Made by a program: the position numbers and the translations under genes
Notes under the pieces: model-generated
Told to the model about the DNA's origin: nothing
Databases searched by the model: none
The model's input: only the letters and a program-made list of their open reading frames with translations
Source of the DNA: Pelagibacteraceae bacterium AG-470-E16
GTDB taxonomy: Bacteria; Pseudomonadota; Alphaproteobacteria; Pelagibacterales; Pelagibacteraceae
Reading direction: 5' to 3'
Assembly (NCBI GenBank): GCA_003209195.1
Contig: QCSF01000001.1
Location: forward strand, 1-64,000
Length of the DNA stretch: 64,000 nt
In this document: piece by piece, positions 52,776 to 61,341 of the stretch
Position numbering within the stretch: position 1 is the first letter of the stretch
Layout of the letters: each line of letters opens with the position of its first letter

Positions 52776-52859
52776 TTACCCTTGTAATGTTAGTACTAAC
52801 CATACTATTGGTACAAGAAACAAAATTATTAGTCCGAAATAAATAATTATATCTTTCAT
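52776..52859 (-). CDS. 27-residue membrane miniprotein (not in ORF track)
   Basis: MKDIIIYFGLIILFLVPIVW then LVLTLQG: one hydrophobic helix. It starts four bases after the stop of the DMT transporter gene, suggesting co-transcription, and ends five bases before the convergent 52600 gene. Plausible but short. Confidence 0.4.
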   Translation of the reverse strand: MKDIIIYFGLIILFLVPIVWLVLTLQG

Positions 52860-52862
52860 AAT

Positions 52863-53762
52863 TTACCTTTTATCTGATTCTTGTTTTAAAATTAATAATA
52901 AACCTAAAAGTGTTATTGGCAATCCAGACAAAAAATAAATATCTGGTTTTAAATCTTCAAAAATCATCGAAATAATTAATGCTAATATTGGCATTGCAAC
53001 TCCTATATATCCTCCAGCAGAGGCTGAAGTATTTTCAATAAACCGGATGTAGCATAAAAATGAGATAATTGACCCAAAAATAACTAAATATGAAAGACCA
53101 ATCATGTAACTAAAGTTAGTTATTGGAATATAAAATTCTGACCCTTTTATAATCGCAATAAGCAAAGCAATTATGGCTCCATAAATCATAGCAAATGCAA
53201 CATTCTGTAATAAAGGGATATTAAAATTTCTTTTATTATATATTGCAAGTAGATTACCAATCGATGCAGACAAAGTTGCAAATAAAGCAAACATTAAACC
53301 TAAAGTGGTTCCTGAATTCAAATTAAAACTTATAAGATCATTAAAAAATATAATTGCTATACCTGTAATACCAAGTATAGCACCTAATAATGTTAAGATT
53401 GTAATTGATTTTTTAAATATGAACTTTTCACCTAAAATATTAAAAATAGTTAATAAACAAAATACTGTTGCAGGGATGTTGGATGATAAGTAAACATTTG
53501 ATTTATAAAAAAAAATATAATTACCGCTGTATAGAAAAAGACCCAAAACAAAAAAGTATACATGGTCTTTGATAGAAAAAATTAACTTTCTTTTTGTTAG
53601 AGCTATGAAAATTAAAATGATAAAACCTGCTACAATAAAACGAATAAATACTGAAATTGCAGGATCAAGATTAATGTTTACTTGAGTTAAGCCAATTATA
53701 CTCCAAGTAGCAGACCAAAAAAACAAAGCACCAAAAAATAGAGATAAATTTGATTTTAACAT
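52863..53762 (-). CDS. EamA/DMT-family transporter
   Basis: 299 residues with ten membrane helices in two EamA repeats. LFFWSATWSIIGL and the SASAGGYIGVAMPILALIISMIF segment are typical. DMT carriers export amino acids, metabolites or drugs; substrate unknown. It begins ten bases after the upstream binding-protein-like gene, so the two probably form an operon. Confidence 0.85.
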   Translation of the reverse strand: MLKSNLSLFFGALFFWSATWSIIGLTQVNINLDPAISVFIRFIVAGFIILIFIALTKRKLIFSIKDHVYFFVLGLFLYSGNYIFFYKSNVYLSSNIPATVFCLLTIFNILGEKFIFKKSITILTLLGAILGITGIAIIFFNDLISFNLNSGTTLGLMFALFATLSASIGNLLAIYNKRNFNIPLLQNVAFAMIYGAIIALLIAIIKGSEFYIPITNFSYMIGLSYLVIFGSIISFLCYIRFIENTSASAGGYIGVAMPILALIISMIFEDLKPDIYFLSGLPITLLGLLLILKQESDKR

Positions 53763-53771
53763 TTGAACATT

Positions 53772-54503
53772 TTAAATTAAAGGTGTTAAACCTTTTTTCT
53801 TGATAATTCTAAAAACACTTTTGGTTTTTAAAAAACCTAAAAATTGATCTATCCTCTCAATTTTTTTATTTTGTCTTTGATAAGCAAGAGAAAATATAAA
53901 TTTTTTTTTCATTTGATTGGGTAATGTACCAACGAGATTTATTTTTTTTTCATAAGGCAATAATTCACTGTATTGTTGAAAACCAAGATCAAAAGTTTTA
54001 TCTTCAGTAATAACTAAACCAATCCTTTTTCCTTTTACTACATGATAATTTTTTACTTTTAATTTTGGAAAAATTTTTTGTTTTAAAAAAATACCGCTTG
54101 CACTTGCTGCAATAGCTATTTTATTGCTTTGTTTAATAAGTTTTACAAATTGAGATAGATTATAATTATATGTAACTTTACGATGTTTTTTTACAGCAAA
54201 ACCAATTTCAGAAATAACAATGTCAACTTTGGTATAATATCGAATTAACTTTTTTCTATTAAACCAGTTATAAGCATCTGCAGATAAAAAAATAATATCA
54301 AAAACTTGCTTTTGCTTTAAACGGGAATGTACAGAGTTTTTAGCATCTCCAAAAGAAGAGCCAAAATAAAGTTTGATATTTTTATTTTTTTTATAACTTT
54401 TCAATATTTCAAATAGTGGAGCCGCAAACGCACCAGAAGTGAGGATATTTAAATCATTATTTTTCTTTGGTTTAATATTTGATGAAACATCAATTTTTTT
54501 CAT
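53772..54503 (-). CDS. ModA-like binding protein without signal peptide
   Basis: 243 residues of type 2 periplasmic binding-protein fold: LNILTSGAFAAPLFEIL, FGSSFGDAKNSVHSRLK, FDIIFLSADAY and DIVISEIGFAV. This is the ModA/molybdate-like family pattern, but the first 20 residues (MKKIDVSSNIKPKKNNDLNI) are charged and show no signal peptide, and no permease or ATPase is nearby. It may be a cytoplasmic ligand-binding protein. Lysine-rich throughout. Confidence 0.65.
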   Translation of the reverse strand: MKKIDVSSNIKPKKNNDLNILTSGAFAAPLFEILKSYKKNKNIKLYFGSSFGDAKNSVHSRLKQKQVFDIIFLSADAYNWFNRKKLIRYYTKVDIVISEIGFAVKKHRKVTYNYNLSQFVKLIKQSNKIAIAASASGIFLKQKIFPKLKVKNYHVVKGKRIGLVITEDKTFDLGFQQYSELLPYEKKINLVGTLPNQMKKKFIFSLAYQRQNKKIERIDQFLGFLKTKSVFRIIKKKGLTPLI

Positions 54504-54602
54504 TAATTATTTATAGCTTAAACAAGGATACTAAAAAGTAATTAAATCACATTAAAAAAAAACTGTTATTAATTAAAAAAACAATATAGCTTTATTAATT
54601 GA

Positions 54603-54965
54603 TTATTTTTTTTCTAACCACTCTTTGTATCCGCCAGACATATTTTTAACATTTTTAACGCCCATTTCTTTCATCGTTTTTGTTGAAAGCGTGCTCTGTC
54701 CACCAGCGCCACAAAATAGAACATATTCTTTGTCTGTGTTTTTTTTGAAAAAATCGTTCTCCAAAGGACTACCATCGGCTAAGTAAAACTCCAATAGACC
54801 ACGCTCAAGGTGCATGGCATTACCAATAGTTCCTTTTTCAAATGACTCCTTATCTCTTACATCAATAAATTGAACATTTGGATCATTTAATTTTTTTTTT
54901 GCATCATCAACGCTAATATTTTCTATCTCGTTAGATACCTTCATTACTTCTTCAAATTTTTTCAT
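54603..54965 (-). CDS. Rhodanese domain protein
   Basis: 120 residues. QFIDVRDKESFEKGTIGNAMH is the CH2-like segment and LFCGAGGQST the active-site loop with its Cys. The loop CGAGGQS is the variant common in marine alphaproteobacterial single-domain rhodaneses. It lies ten bases after the peroxiredoxin gene, so sulfur/peroxide handling may be linked. Confidence 0.85.
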   Translation of the reverse strand: MKKFEEVMKVSNEIENISVDDAKKKLNDPNVQFIDVRDKESFEKGTIGNAMHLERGLLEFYLADGSPLENDFFKKNTDKEYVLFCGAGGQSTLSTKTMKEMGVKNVKNMSGGYKEWLEKK

Positions 54966-54974
54966 TGTTTTCCT

Positions 54975-55640
54975 CTAGTTAACTTTTGATTGTTTTACAA
55001 ATCTTATATAAGGTTTTGGAGATTTCCAACCCTCTGGAAATAAATTTTTCGCCTCCTCGTCTTTAACTGCTGGCACGATAATCACATCATCGCCCTGCTT
55101 CCAGTTTGCTGGTGTTGCAACTTTGTGATCTACAGTAAGCTTTAAAGAGTCTATTACTCTTAGAATTTCATCAAAATTTCTTCCTGTAGCCATTGGATAA
55201 GTTAGTATAAGTTTTATCTTTTTATCTGGTCCAACAATATATACATTTCTTACAGTTTGATTGTCAACTGCTGTTCGTCCAGTAGAATCACTTCCACTAT
55301 CTGTTGGTAACATCCCATATAGTTTTGACACTCCTAAATCCTTATCACCAATTAAAGGATAACTTGGTTTATGACCAGTAACTTCTTGAATATCATTTGA
55401 CCAGTTCTCGTGATCTTCAACTGGATCAACGCTTAAACCTAAAATCTTTACACCTCTTTTATCAAATTCACTTTTAATACCCTCAAGCGCTCCCAATTCA
55501 GTTGTGCAAACTGGAGTAAAGTTTTTAGGATGAGAAAATAAAACCACCCAACTTTTATCTGCCCAGTCATGAAAATCTATTTTTCCCTGCGTTGTTTCCG
55601 CACTAAAATTTGGTGCCTCATCGTTAATTTTTAATGTCAT
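54975..55640 (-). CDS. 1-Cys peroxiredoxin (Prx6 class)
   Basis: The track start at 55721 adds 27 residues with no family similarity. ATG 55640 (MTLKINDEAPNFSAETTQG) preceded by AGGTAGG is the likely start, giving 221 residues. The peroxidatic Cys45 lies in FTPVCTTELG, and the C-terminal PANWKQGDDVIIVP matches the Prx6 group. It reduces peroxides in the cytoplasm. An Lrp-type regulator is divergent. Confidence 0.9.
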   Translation of the reverse strand: MTLKINDEAPNFSAETTQGKIDFHDWADKSWVVLFSHPKNFTPVCTTELGALEGIKSEFDKRGVKILGLSVDPVEDHENWSNDIQEVTGHKPSYPLIGDKDLGVSKLYGMLPTDSGSDSTGRTAVDNQTVRNVYIVGPDKKIKLILTYPMATGRNFDEILRVIDSLKLTVDHKVATPANWKQGDDVIIVPAVKDEEAKNLFPEGWKSPKPYIRFVKQSKVN

Positions 55641-55867
55641 TTTTTTCCTACCTGTAAATATTTGATTTTTTTTTTCAACTATCTGAAAACGAAAAAAGGA
55701 GAGCCTTATAAACACTTTCATATAGCTTACCGAGTTACATATATTTAGAATAAAGTCCTAATAATTCAATAGATAGTAATAAAATGAGTTAATTACATTA
55801 GAAAAAACGAAAATTTTAATAGTAATATTCTAATTTGATAGTATTTATTAGTAACTTTTTTTATTTT
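55641..55867. promoter_or_regulatory. Divergent peroxiredoxin / Lrp regulator region
   Basis: 227 AT-rich bases carrying promoters for the peroxiredoxin-rhodanese pair and the Lrp/AsnC gene. Repeated TAGTAATA/TAGTATTTA-like elements near 55822-55855 could be binding sites for the Lrp protein but are also what AT-rich sequence gives by chance. Confidence 0.35.
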
Positions 55868-56326
55868 ATGAAAGATATTGACAAAAAAATTCTACAAATA
55901 CTCCAAGAAAATGGAGAGATATCTATGGAAGATTTAGGATCAAAAGTTAACCTTTCTCCTTCACCTTGCTATAGAAGAGTGAAAAATCTTAAAGATGCGG
56001 GGTTTATTGAAAGAAATGTTGCAGTTCTAAATAAACACAAACTTAACCTTGAACGCCCTTATTTTGTTCATGTAAAAACAACTAATCATAATAAAGAGTG
56101 GACTGATCAATTTAAAAAAATTATCCGAGATACACCTCAAATAGTAGAATGTCACCGCCTAATGGGCGAAGTTGATTATCTCCTAAAAGTGAGATTAAAA
56201 AATTCTGAAAGTTATAACGAATTTTATTTTAATCTTATTAATAAAATAGATTTTGCTAGTATCAGCGGTTTCCCATCACTAGAAGAATTGAAAGAAACAA
56301 CAATGCTTCCTTTAAATTACGTATAA
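55868..56326 (+). CDS. Lrp/AsnC family transcriptional regulator
   Basis: The track start at 55835 includes a hydrophobic lead; ATG 55868 (MKDIDKKILQILQENGEI) is the normal Lrp start, giving 152 residues. The helix-turn-helix is MEDLGSKVNLSPSPCYRRVKNLKDAGFI and the RAM ligand domain holds GEVDYLLKVRLKN. It probably senses an amino acid. Divergent from the peroxiredoxin gene, which may be its target along with itself. Confidence 0.9.
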   Translation: MKDIDKKILQILQENGEISMEDLGSKVNLSPSPCYRRVKNLKDAGFIERNVAVLNKHKLNLERPYFVHVKTTNHNKEWTDQFKKIIRDTPQIVECHRLMGEVDYLLKVRLKNSESYNEFYFNLINKIDFASISGFPSLEELKETTMLPLNYV

Positions 56327-56333
56327 TTTAGAA

Positions 56334-56777
56334 TTAATGACAAGCAATACCAAATTTTTTTAGTCTCCAATAATTATAAGGCCAAGGTGTTAAAAAGCCT
56401 GCTGTAAGCATAAAAGGAATTACCCACCATTTTAATATAGCTCCGCCGGTTAAATAATAGTCAGTTAAATTCATAGCAACCTCCATAGAAATCATAGATA
56501 TAAAACTCATACCAATAGCAACTTTAAACGCTTCTTTAAAATTAAAATTTTGTTTCATAAGAATAATTGTTTCAAGTATGATACTTGTGATTAGTCCATT
56601 GATAATTGCCAATGACATAATTGCTAAAACTGGCCATGGAATTTGAGTAATTTGAAAAAATAATATAGTTCCAAAATCACCAATTGAACATCCTAAAAGA
56701 CACCAAAGAGTATTTTTTGCGCTTGTTTGCCATGTGTGTTTACATTGCCAATTAAATTTATTTTGAGTAGCTTCCAT
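56334..56777 (-). CDS. DUF4396 membrane protein
   Basis: 147 residues with four membrane helices. WCLLGCSIGDFGTILFFQ and the late MEVAMNLTDYYLTGG...FMLTAGFLTPWPYNYWRLKKFG match DUF4396. An N-terminal His/Cys-containing segment (WQCKHTWQTSAKNT) precedes the first helix. Function unknown. It overlaps the hydroxylase gene by one base. Confidence 0.75.
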   Translation of the reverse strand: MEATQNKFNWQCKHTWQTSAKNTLWCLLGCSIGDFGTILFFQITQIPWPVLAIMSLAIINGLITSIILETIILMKQNFNFKEAFKVAIGMSFISMISMEVAMNLTDYYLTGGAILKWWVIPFMLTAGFLTPWPYNYWRLKKFGIACH

Positions 56778-57532
56778 TATTTTAAAGGTCTTGAAATCAA
56801 TTTTATCAAAGATTGCTCACTATCACCTTCTACACCTATCGGCATTCCTTTGTATCTTTTAAAATTAGACTTAGTTCCAAATATCAAATCCCAAAAACTA
56901 AAAATTGCACAATAGTTTGCATCAGTTTCCTTTTGTCTTTTATGATGATGGACCCAATGAATTGAGGGTGTAACAATAATAAATGATAATATTTTTTCAA
57001 ATTTTTGCGGCAGTTTTATGTTTGAATGATGAAAAGCAGATGAAGCTAATACGATGGTCTCAATTAAAATTAGGTTTAATAAAGAAATGTTGAACATAAT
57101 TATAATTATACATCTCACAATAGTACTTAGTATTACCTCTCCAAAATGAAATCTTATTCCAGAGGATACATCTAATGTTTCATCAAGGTGGTGAACATGA
57201 TGAAATCTCCATAAAAAGGGTATCTCATGATTTGCGCGATGCCAAAAATATAAAAAAACATCATAGATGATTAAGTGAAATAAAAATTGAACAAATATGT
57301 TTTCGATAATAAAAAAATTATGAAGATTTAAAGATGTAGCTGCAACAGTTATAGGCAATATGAGTATTGGTGTTAACCCAATATTAAGTAACCAAAAAAA
57401 TATGTTTTTAATTGTTCTTTTTATTCTAATTTTGAATTTTATAATCTCTTTAGGAAAAATATTTTCAAATAAAACAAAAATTAAAAGTACTGCGCCAACT
57501 AAAATTATTTTAAAATTTAATAATTCTATCAT
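56777..57532 (-). CDS. Sterol desaturase / fatty acid hydroxylase family protein
   Basis: 251 residues with several membrane helices. The di-iron histidine set is visible: HRANHE, FHHVHHLDE and VHHHKRQ. The family hydroxylates or desaturates lipids, including ornithine lipids, carotenoids and alkylglycerols. It lies between the PQQ-type dehydrogenase (four-base overlap) and DUF4396 genes, so the three are an operon. Confidence 0.85.
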   Translation of the reverse strand: MIELLNFKIILVGAVLLIFVLFENIFPKEIIKFKIRIKRTIKNIFFWLLNIGLTPILILPITVAATSLNLHNFFIIENIFVQFLFHLIIYDVFLYFWHRANHEIPFLWRFHHVHHLDETLDVSSGIRFHFGEVILSTIVRCIIIIMFNISLLNLILIETIVLASSAFHHSNIKLPQKFEKILSFIIVTPSIHWVHHHKRQKETDANYCAIFSFWDLIFGTKSNFKRYKGMPIGVEGDSEQSLIKLISRPLK

Positions 57533-58605
57533 TTTTTACTCAACTCCCATAAAGCTGAGTTGCCATTGGATAATAGATAAATTTTACCTTTTGGACCAAT
57601 TTTAATATCTCGTATCCTACCAATTTTATTTTTAAATAATATTTTTTCATCTCCGATTTTGCTGTTGCTTAAAAATTTAAGTTTTCTTAGCGTTTGGTCT
57701 TTTAAAGACGTAACTAAGATGTGGTTATTCCATTCAGGAAATTCAAGACCTTTATAAATTTGAACTGCGCTTATAGCAATAGATGGTGTCCATGTAAAAA
57801 GAGTTTTCGTAAATCGTCTATCCCATTTCTGAGTCTCTCCACACTTTGTAAGATTGTAATTTTGTCCTCCCCAGCACCATATCTTCCAACCATAATTCTC
57901 ACCAAATTTTACCTCTCCAAAAAAATCACCCCCTCTTGCGCCATGATTTGAAATATAAACCTTGTTATTTAATGGTGACAATGTCATGCCTTGAGGGTTT
58001 CTTATACCAATTTGATAAATCTCTGATAACCATTCACTTTTCCCTTTATATTTTGGATTATCTTCAGGACTTGATCCATCTAAATTTATTCTGATAATAC
58101 TACCTGGATGTTTAGTTACATCTTGAGCAATATTTCCACCTCCTCTCTCGCCAGCACTTGCAAATAAATATTTATTATCTTGAATTACCATTCTACACCC
58201 AAAATGATATCCTGAACTAATAGGAGGATTTGCTTGAAAAATGTTTTTAAAATTTAATTTTTTTCTTGAAAATTTTGCTTTAGCAATCGATGTACTAGTT
58301 TTTCTTGAATTCCTCTCCTCTGTATAACAAATAAAAATATCATCTTTATTTTTTAAAATTTCCAGCAAGCCACCTTGACCGTCAACTTTATAATTTAAAT
58401 TATGTTGAACTGTTTGTTTAAATCCACTTTTAATATCAATAAGCTGAATTTTTCCCTCTTTATCACTTACTAAAACTTCCTTTTTATTAATAAAGGTTAA
58501 ACTCCATGGATTATTTAAATCTGTAATTTTTTTTAATCTAAATACTTCGTTAGAAAGTGCGGGAGATATAAAGAATATTACTAATGCTATATTTAAATAT
58601 TTCAT
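57529..58605 (-). CDS. Soluble PQQ-dependent aldose dehydrogenase-like protein
   Basis: 358 residues with a signal peptide (LNIALVIFFISPALS) and a six-bladed beta-propeller of the GDH-B/Yli/Asd type. NPWSLTFI, GYHFGCRMVI, RNPQGMTLSP, NHGARGGDFFGEV and NYGWKIWCWG correspond to the conserved PQQ- and Ca-site segments of this family. No PQQ synthesis gene is nearby, so the cofactor may be imported or made elsewhere. First gene of its operon. Confidence 0.8.
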   Translation of the reverse strand: MKYLNIALVIFFISPALSNEVFRLKKITDLNNPWSLTFINKKEVLVSDKEGKIQLIDIKSGFKQTVQHNLNYKVDGQGGLLEILKNKDDIFICYTEERNSRKTSTSIAKAKFSRKKLNFKNIFQANPPISSGYHFGCRMVIQDNKYLFASAGERGGGNIAQDVTKHPGSIIRINLDGSSPEDNPKYKGKSEWLSEIYQIGIRNPQGMTLSPLNNKVYISNHGARGGDFFGEVKFGENYGWKIWCWGGQNYNLTKCGETQKWDRRFTKTLFTWTPSIAISAVQIYKGLEFPEWNNHILVTSLKDQTLRKLKFLSNSKIGDEKILFKNKIGRIRDIKIGPKGKIYLLSNGNSALWELSKK

Positions 58606-58702
58606 AAATTATTAATACCAAAAAATACATTTTTTTTAAATTTAACTATACCTTTTTTATGATATGTAACTTTTAATATGACATAAATACATTTATAAAG
58701 AT

Positions 58703-59392
58703 TTGATGACACCATATTTTTCTAAAGTAAAAGATAATAGAATTTTCCAGTTTAGTGTTGTTATTATTATTATACTAAATGCAGTCCTTATTGGTGCGAC
58801 AACTTATGAATTGGATCCATTATTTTTAGAAATTATTCATTTTTTAGACTACGGGATCACTATTTTTTTTGTTATTGAAATTTTGATTAGATTTATTGGT
58901 GAACACAAAAAGTCTAATTTTTTTAAAAGTGGGTGGAATATATTTGATACTATAATTGTCACCATTTCATTAATACCGATACCAAACAACTCAAGTTTCT
59001 TAGTTTTAAGATTACTTAGAGTTTTTAGAGTGTTAAGATTAATATCAGTAATACCAGAGCTAAAGCAAATTATTGAGGCTATATTGCATTCAATTAAGAG
59101 AGTTTTTTTTGTAAGCCTGCTTTTATTTATTATCCTGTATATTTACGCAACAATGGGTGCGATTTTATTTTCTGAAGATGACACATCTCGATGGGGAGAT
59201 CTTGGTATTTCTTTAATAACACTTTTCCAAGTTTTAACCTTATCATCTTGGGAAACTGTAATGCTTCCATTACAAGAAATTTATTGGTGGTCATGGATAT
59301 ATTTTTTTAGTTTTATTATTATTTGTGCAATTACTATTTTAAATTTAGTAATCGCAATTTTGGTAGATGTTGTGATTCAAAAAAAATTGTAG
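58703..59392 (+). CDS. Voltage-gated cation channel homologue (one-domain)
   Basis: 229 residues with six membrane segments. The S4 sensor RLLRVFRVLRL (residues 103-113) has arginines every third position. The pore loop reads TLFQVLTLSSWETV; BacNav channels usually have TLESWS, so the acidic ring residue is moved from before to after the Trp (E184). No long C-terminal coiled coil is present. Ion selectivity is therefore uncertain. Confidence 0.82.
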   Translation: MMTPYFSKVKDNRIFQFSVVIIIILNAVLIGATTYELDPLFLEIIHFLDYGITIFFVIEILIRFIGEHKKSNFFKSGWNIFDTIIVTISLIPIPNNSSFLVLRLLRVFRVLRLISVIPELKQIIEAILHSIKRVFFVSLLLFIILYIYATMGAILFSEDDTSRWGDLGISLITLFQVLTLSSWETVMLPLQEIYWWSWIYFFSFIIICAITILNLVIAILVDVVIQKKL

Positions 59393-59396
59393 TCTT

Positions 59397-59702
59397 TCAA
59401 AGAAATGTTATTAATAAATAAACTGAAATACCGGAAATAACAGTAAGAAAAATATTTTTAAAAATAATACTTACAATCATAGCGACCGTAAAAGCAAGAA
59501 CCTCGTCTGAGAATAATACTAAAGAACTATTTTTATAAAAAATAGCAGGAAAAATCAAAGATGGAAATACAGCTGATGGAACATAGGATAAAACTTTTTT
59601 TGTTGTTTCACTGTATGTTTTTGAATTAGAATATGCAGTTACTAAATATCTTGATAGGAAAGTTAAAATTCCAATCGTAATTGTATAAGTCCAAATATTC
59701 AT
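59397..59702 (-). CDS. azlD: AzlD-type branched-chain amino acid exporter subunit
   Basis: 101 residues with three to four membrane helices and the pattern TIGILTFLSRYLVTAY...YVPSAVFPSLIFPAI typical of AzlD. It partners AzlC, overlapping its gene by four bases. Confidence 0.85.
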   Translation of the reverse strand: MNIWTYTITIGILTFLSRYLVTAYSNSKTYSETTKKVLSYVPSAVFPSLIFPAIFYKNSSLVLFSDEVLAFTVAMIVSIIFKNIFLTVISGISVYLLITFL

Positions 59703-60418
59703 TTAAATATTCCCTTAAATTTTTTATTTAGAATATAGGCTAATATTATACCTGCAGTAGCTGAAACAATAACATATGCCTTAAGCGGTAGATTATAAAA
59801 AATTAATGAACATATGGCAGATAATAAAATTACTAAAAAATGATCAAGTTTTCCTAAATCTTTAGCAATTAATGCCAAGAAAGTAATTGCTACAAAGAAA
59901 TTTAAGCTAAGCTGATCACTAACAACATTTCCAAGCCATATACCAACTAAATTGGATAATTGCCAAATTATCCAAACCGTTATTCCCGATCCTAACATAT
60001 GATAATGAGAAAACTTTTGATTATAATTTTTTTTTAAATATTGATTTGAGACAGCAAAACATTGATCTGTTAAAAAGAAACTTAAGATAAGCTTCCATAG
60101 ACCATTTTTATTTTCAATATATCTTGAAAAAACCGCGCCATATAAGATATTTCGTGAATTATTCATTATTACAGATCCAAAAATAACCCAAGGAACTGCT
60201 CCTGCTGTAAATAAAGTAATGAAGATTAATTGTGATCCACCAGCAAAAATTATAAGCGATGTTGCTATTGCAAAGTGAGATGAAAACCCTAATTCTATAC
60301 ACAAAACAGCATAAAATACTCCAAATAATACAACGGGAATATTTAAAGGTAATACATCTTTAATACCCTGGAAAAAAATTTTTCTTCTATTCATACTCGT
60401 AGAAATAGATTGATACAT
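59699..60418 (-). CDS. azlC: AzlC-type branched-chain amino acid exporter
   Basis: 239 residues, five or six membrane helices: GIKDVLPLNIPVVLFGVFYAV, FAGGSQLIFITLFTAGAVPW and NSRNILYGAVFSRYI, FLTDQCFAVSN match AzlC. With AzlD it exports branched-chain amino acids. Its start lies 25 bases from the divergent SRAP gene. Confidence 0.88.
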   Translation of the reverse strand: MYQSISTSMNRRKIFFQGIKDVLPLNIPVVLFGVFYAVLCIELGFSSHFAIATSLIIFAGGSQLIFITLFTAGAVPWVIFGSVIMNNSRNILYGAVFSRYIENKNGLWKLILSFFLTDQCFAVSNQYLKKNYNQKFSHYHMLGSGITVWIIWQLSNLVGIWLGNVVSDQLSLNFFVAITFLALIAKDLGKLDHFLVILLSAICSLIFYNLPLKAYVIVSATAGIILAYILNKKFKGIFK

Positions 60419-60443
60419 CTAATAGATTAAATATTAAAGAGAG

Positions 60444-61076
60444 ATGTGCGGCCGCTATTCAATTACTAAAGTAGTGAAAAAAACAAAAAACATCGTTGAA
60501 AATAATGAAGGTGTTCAGGATATAGAAAATTATAATGCATATCCAACCCAGCAGCTTCCAATAATTAAAAAAAATGAAGATAGTTTAACTTTGGCTAATT
60601 ATAATTGGGGACTGGTTCCGAAATGGTCTGAAAAAATAACAGATTTTAGGCCTCTTAATAATGCTAGGTTAGAGACATTAACGGAAAAAAGAACTTTTAG
60701 TGGTTTAATTAAGAATCAAAGATGTCTAATTCCCGCCGATGGTTATTATGAATGGAGAAAAAATGATGAAGGAAAAAAAATTCCATATTTTTTGAGACGT
60801 GAAGATAGTGAAACACTTTTTTTTGCCGGTATTTATCAAAAAAACAATAATCTTGAATTTTCTATTATAACTACAGGAGCCACAGGCGATATTTTAAATA
60901 TTCATCATCGTATGCCGGTTATTTTAAAAGAAGTAGAAATTAACAATTATTTATACTCGAAAGATCCAATGACATTTTTAAATATCCATCAAAATCCAAA
61001 AATGGTGTTTTATGAAGTAGGTAGAGATGTCAATAATCCATCTAATAATTATATTAATCTTTTAGATCCAGCATAA
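60444..61076 (+). CDS. SRAP-domain protein (YedK/HMCES family)
   Basis: 210 residues starting MCGRYSIT: Cys2, exposed after Met removal, forms the covalent crosslink to abasic sites in single-stranded DNA. NARLETLTEKRTF, IPADGYYEWRK and IHHRMPVILK carry the Asn, Glu and His of the active site. Shields or processes abasic sites. Its stop (TAA 61074-61076) overlaps the T-run of the convergent ncRNA terminator by two bases. Confidence 0.92.
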   Translation: MCGRYSITKVVKKTKNIVENNEGVQDIENYNAYPTQQLPIIKKNEDSLTLANYNWGLVPKWSEKITDFRPLNNARLETLTEKRTFSGLIKNQRCLIPADGYYEWRKNDEGKKIPYFLRREDSETLFFAGIYQKNNNLEFSIITTGATGDILNIHHRMPVILKEVEINNYLYSKDPMTFLNIHQNPKMVFYEVGRDVNNPSNNYINLLDPA

Positions 61077-61265
61077 AAAAAAACTCCGCTAATAACTATT
61101 CCGAGGAACAATTAATGCGGAGCTTTAGTTGCCGTGTGATTTAAGCACTACTCCCACAGCGTACTTAGAGGCGTCGAAGTGCTACCTTCCCTCTACTTTC
61201 ACCACCAAGCAATCAGCCGAAACTTACTTCTTGATGAGTGCTAAAAGCTTACGCTCTTAGTTAAA
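61075..61265 (-). ncRNA. Structured non-coding RNA with strong terminator, unassigned
   Basis: A roughly 190-base, GC-rich island between convergent genes with no useful ORF. On the minus strand it folds as successive hairpins: CTAAGAGC-GTAA-GCTTTTAG (GNRA loop); CAC(T)CATCAAG with CTTGGTGGTG; TAGAGG with CCTCTA enclosing GAAG/CTTC; GCTGTG with CACGGC; then a terminator CTCCGC...GCGGAG plus nine T. Two TAGCACT copies can each pair with AGTGCT, and AGCGTA with TACGCT, suggesting pseudoknots. A -10-like TATAGT lies about 22 bases before the first hairpin. I could not match it to tmRNA, 6S, RNase P, SRP or a riboswitch. Confidence 0.7.
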
Positions 61266-61341
61266 AACAAATTACTATAAACATCAAATTAACGATATCT
61301 CCGTATAGTTGATTTTTTAATTGGTCTGTGAAAAGTGTGGA

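Noticed and set aside
61075-61265. tmRNA or RNase P RNA as the identity of the 61 kb RNA
   Set aside because: No tag-peptide reading frame, no tRNA-like TTCGA arm, and no GAGGAAAGTCC/ACAGAA RNase P core could be found; left unassigned.
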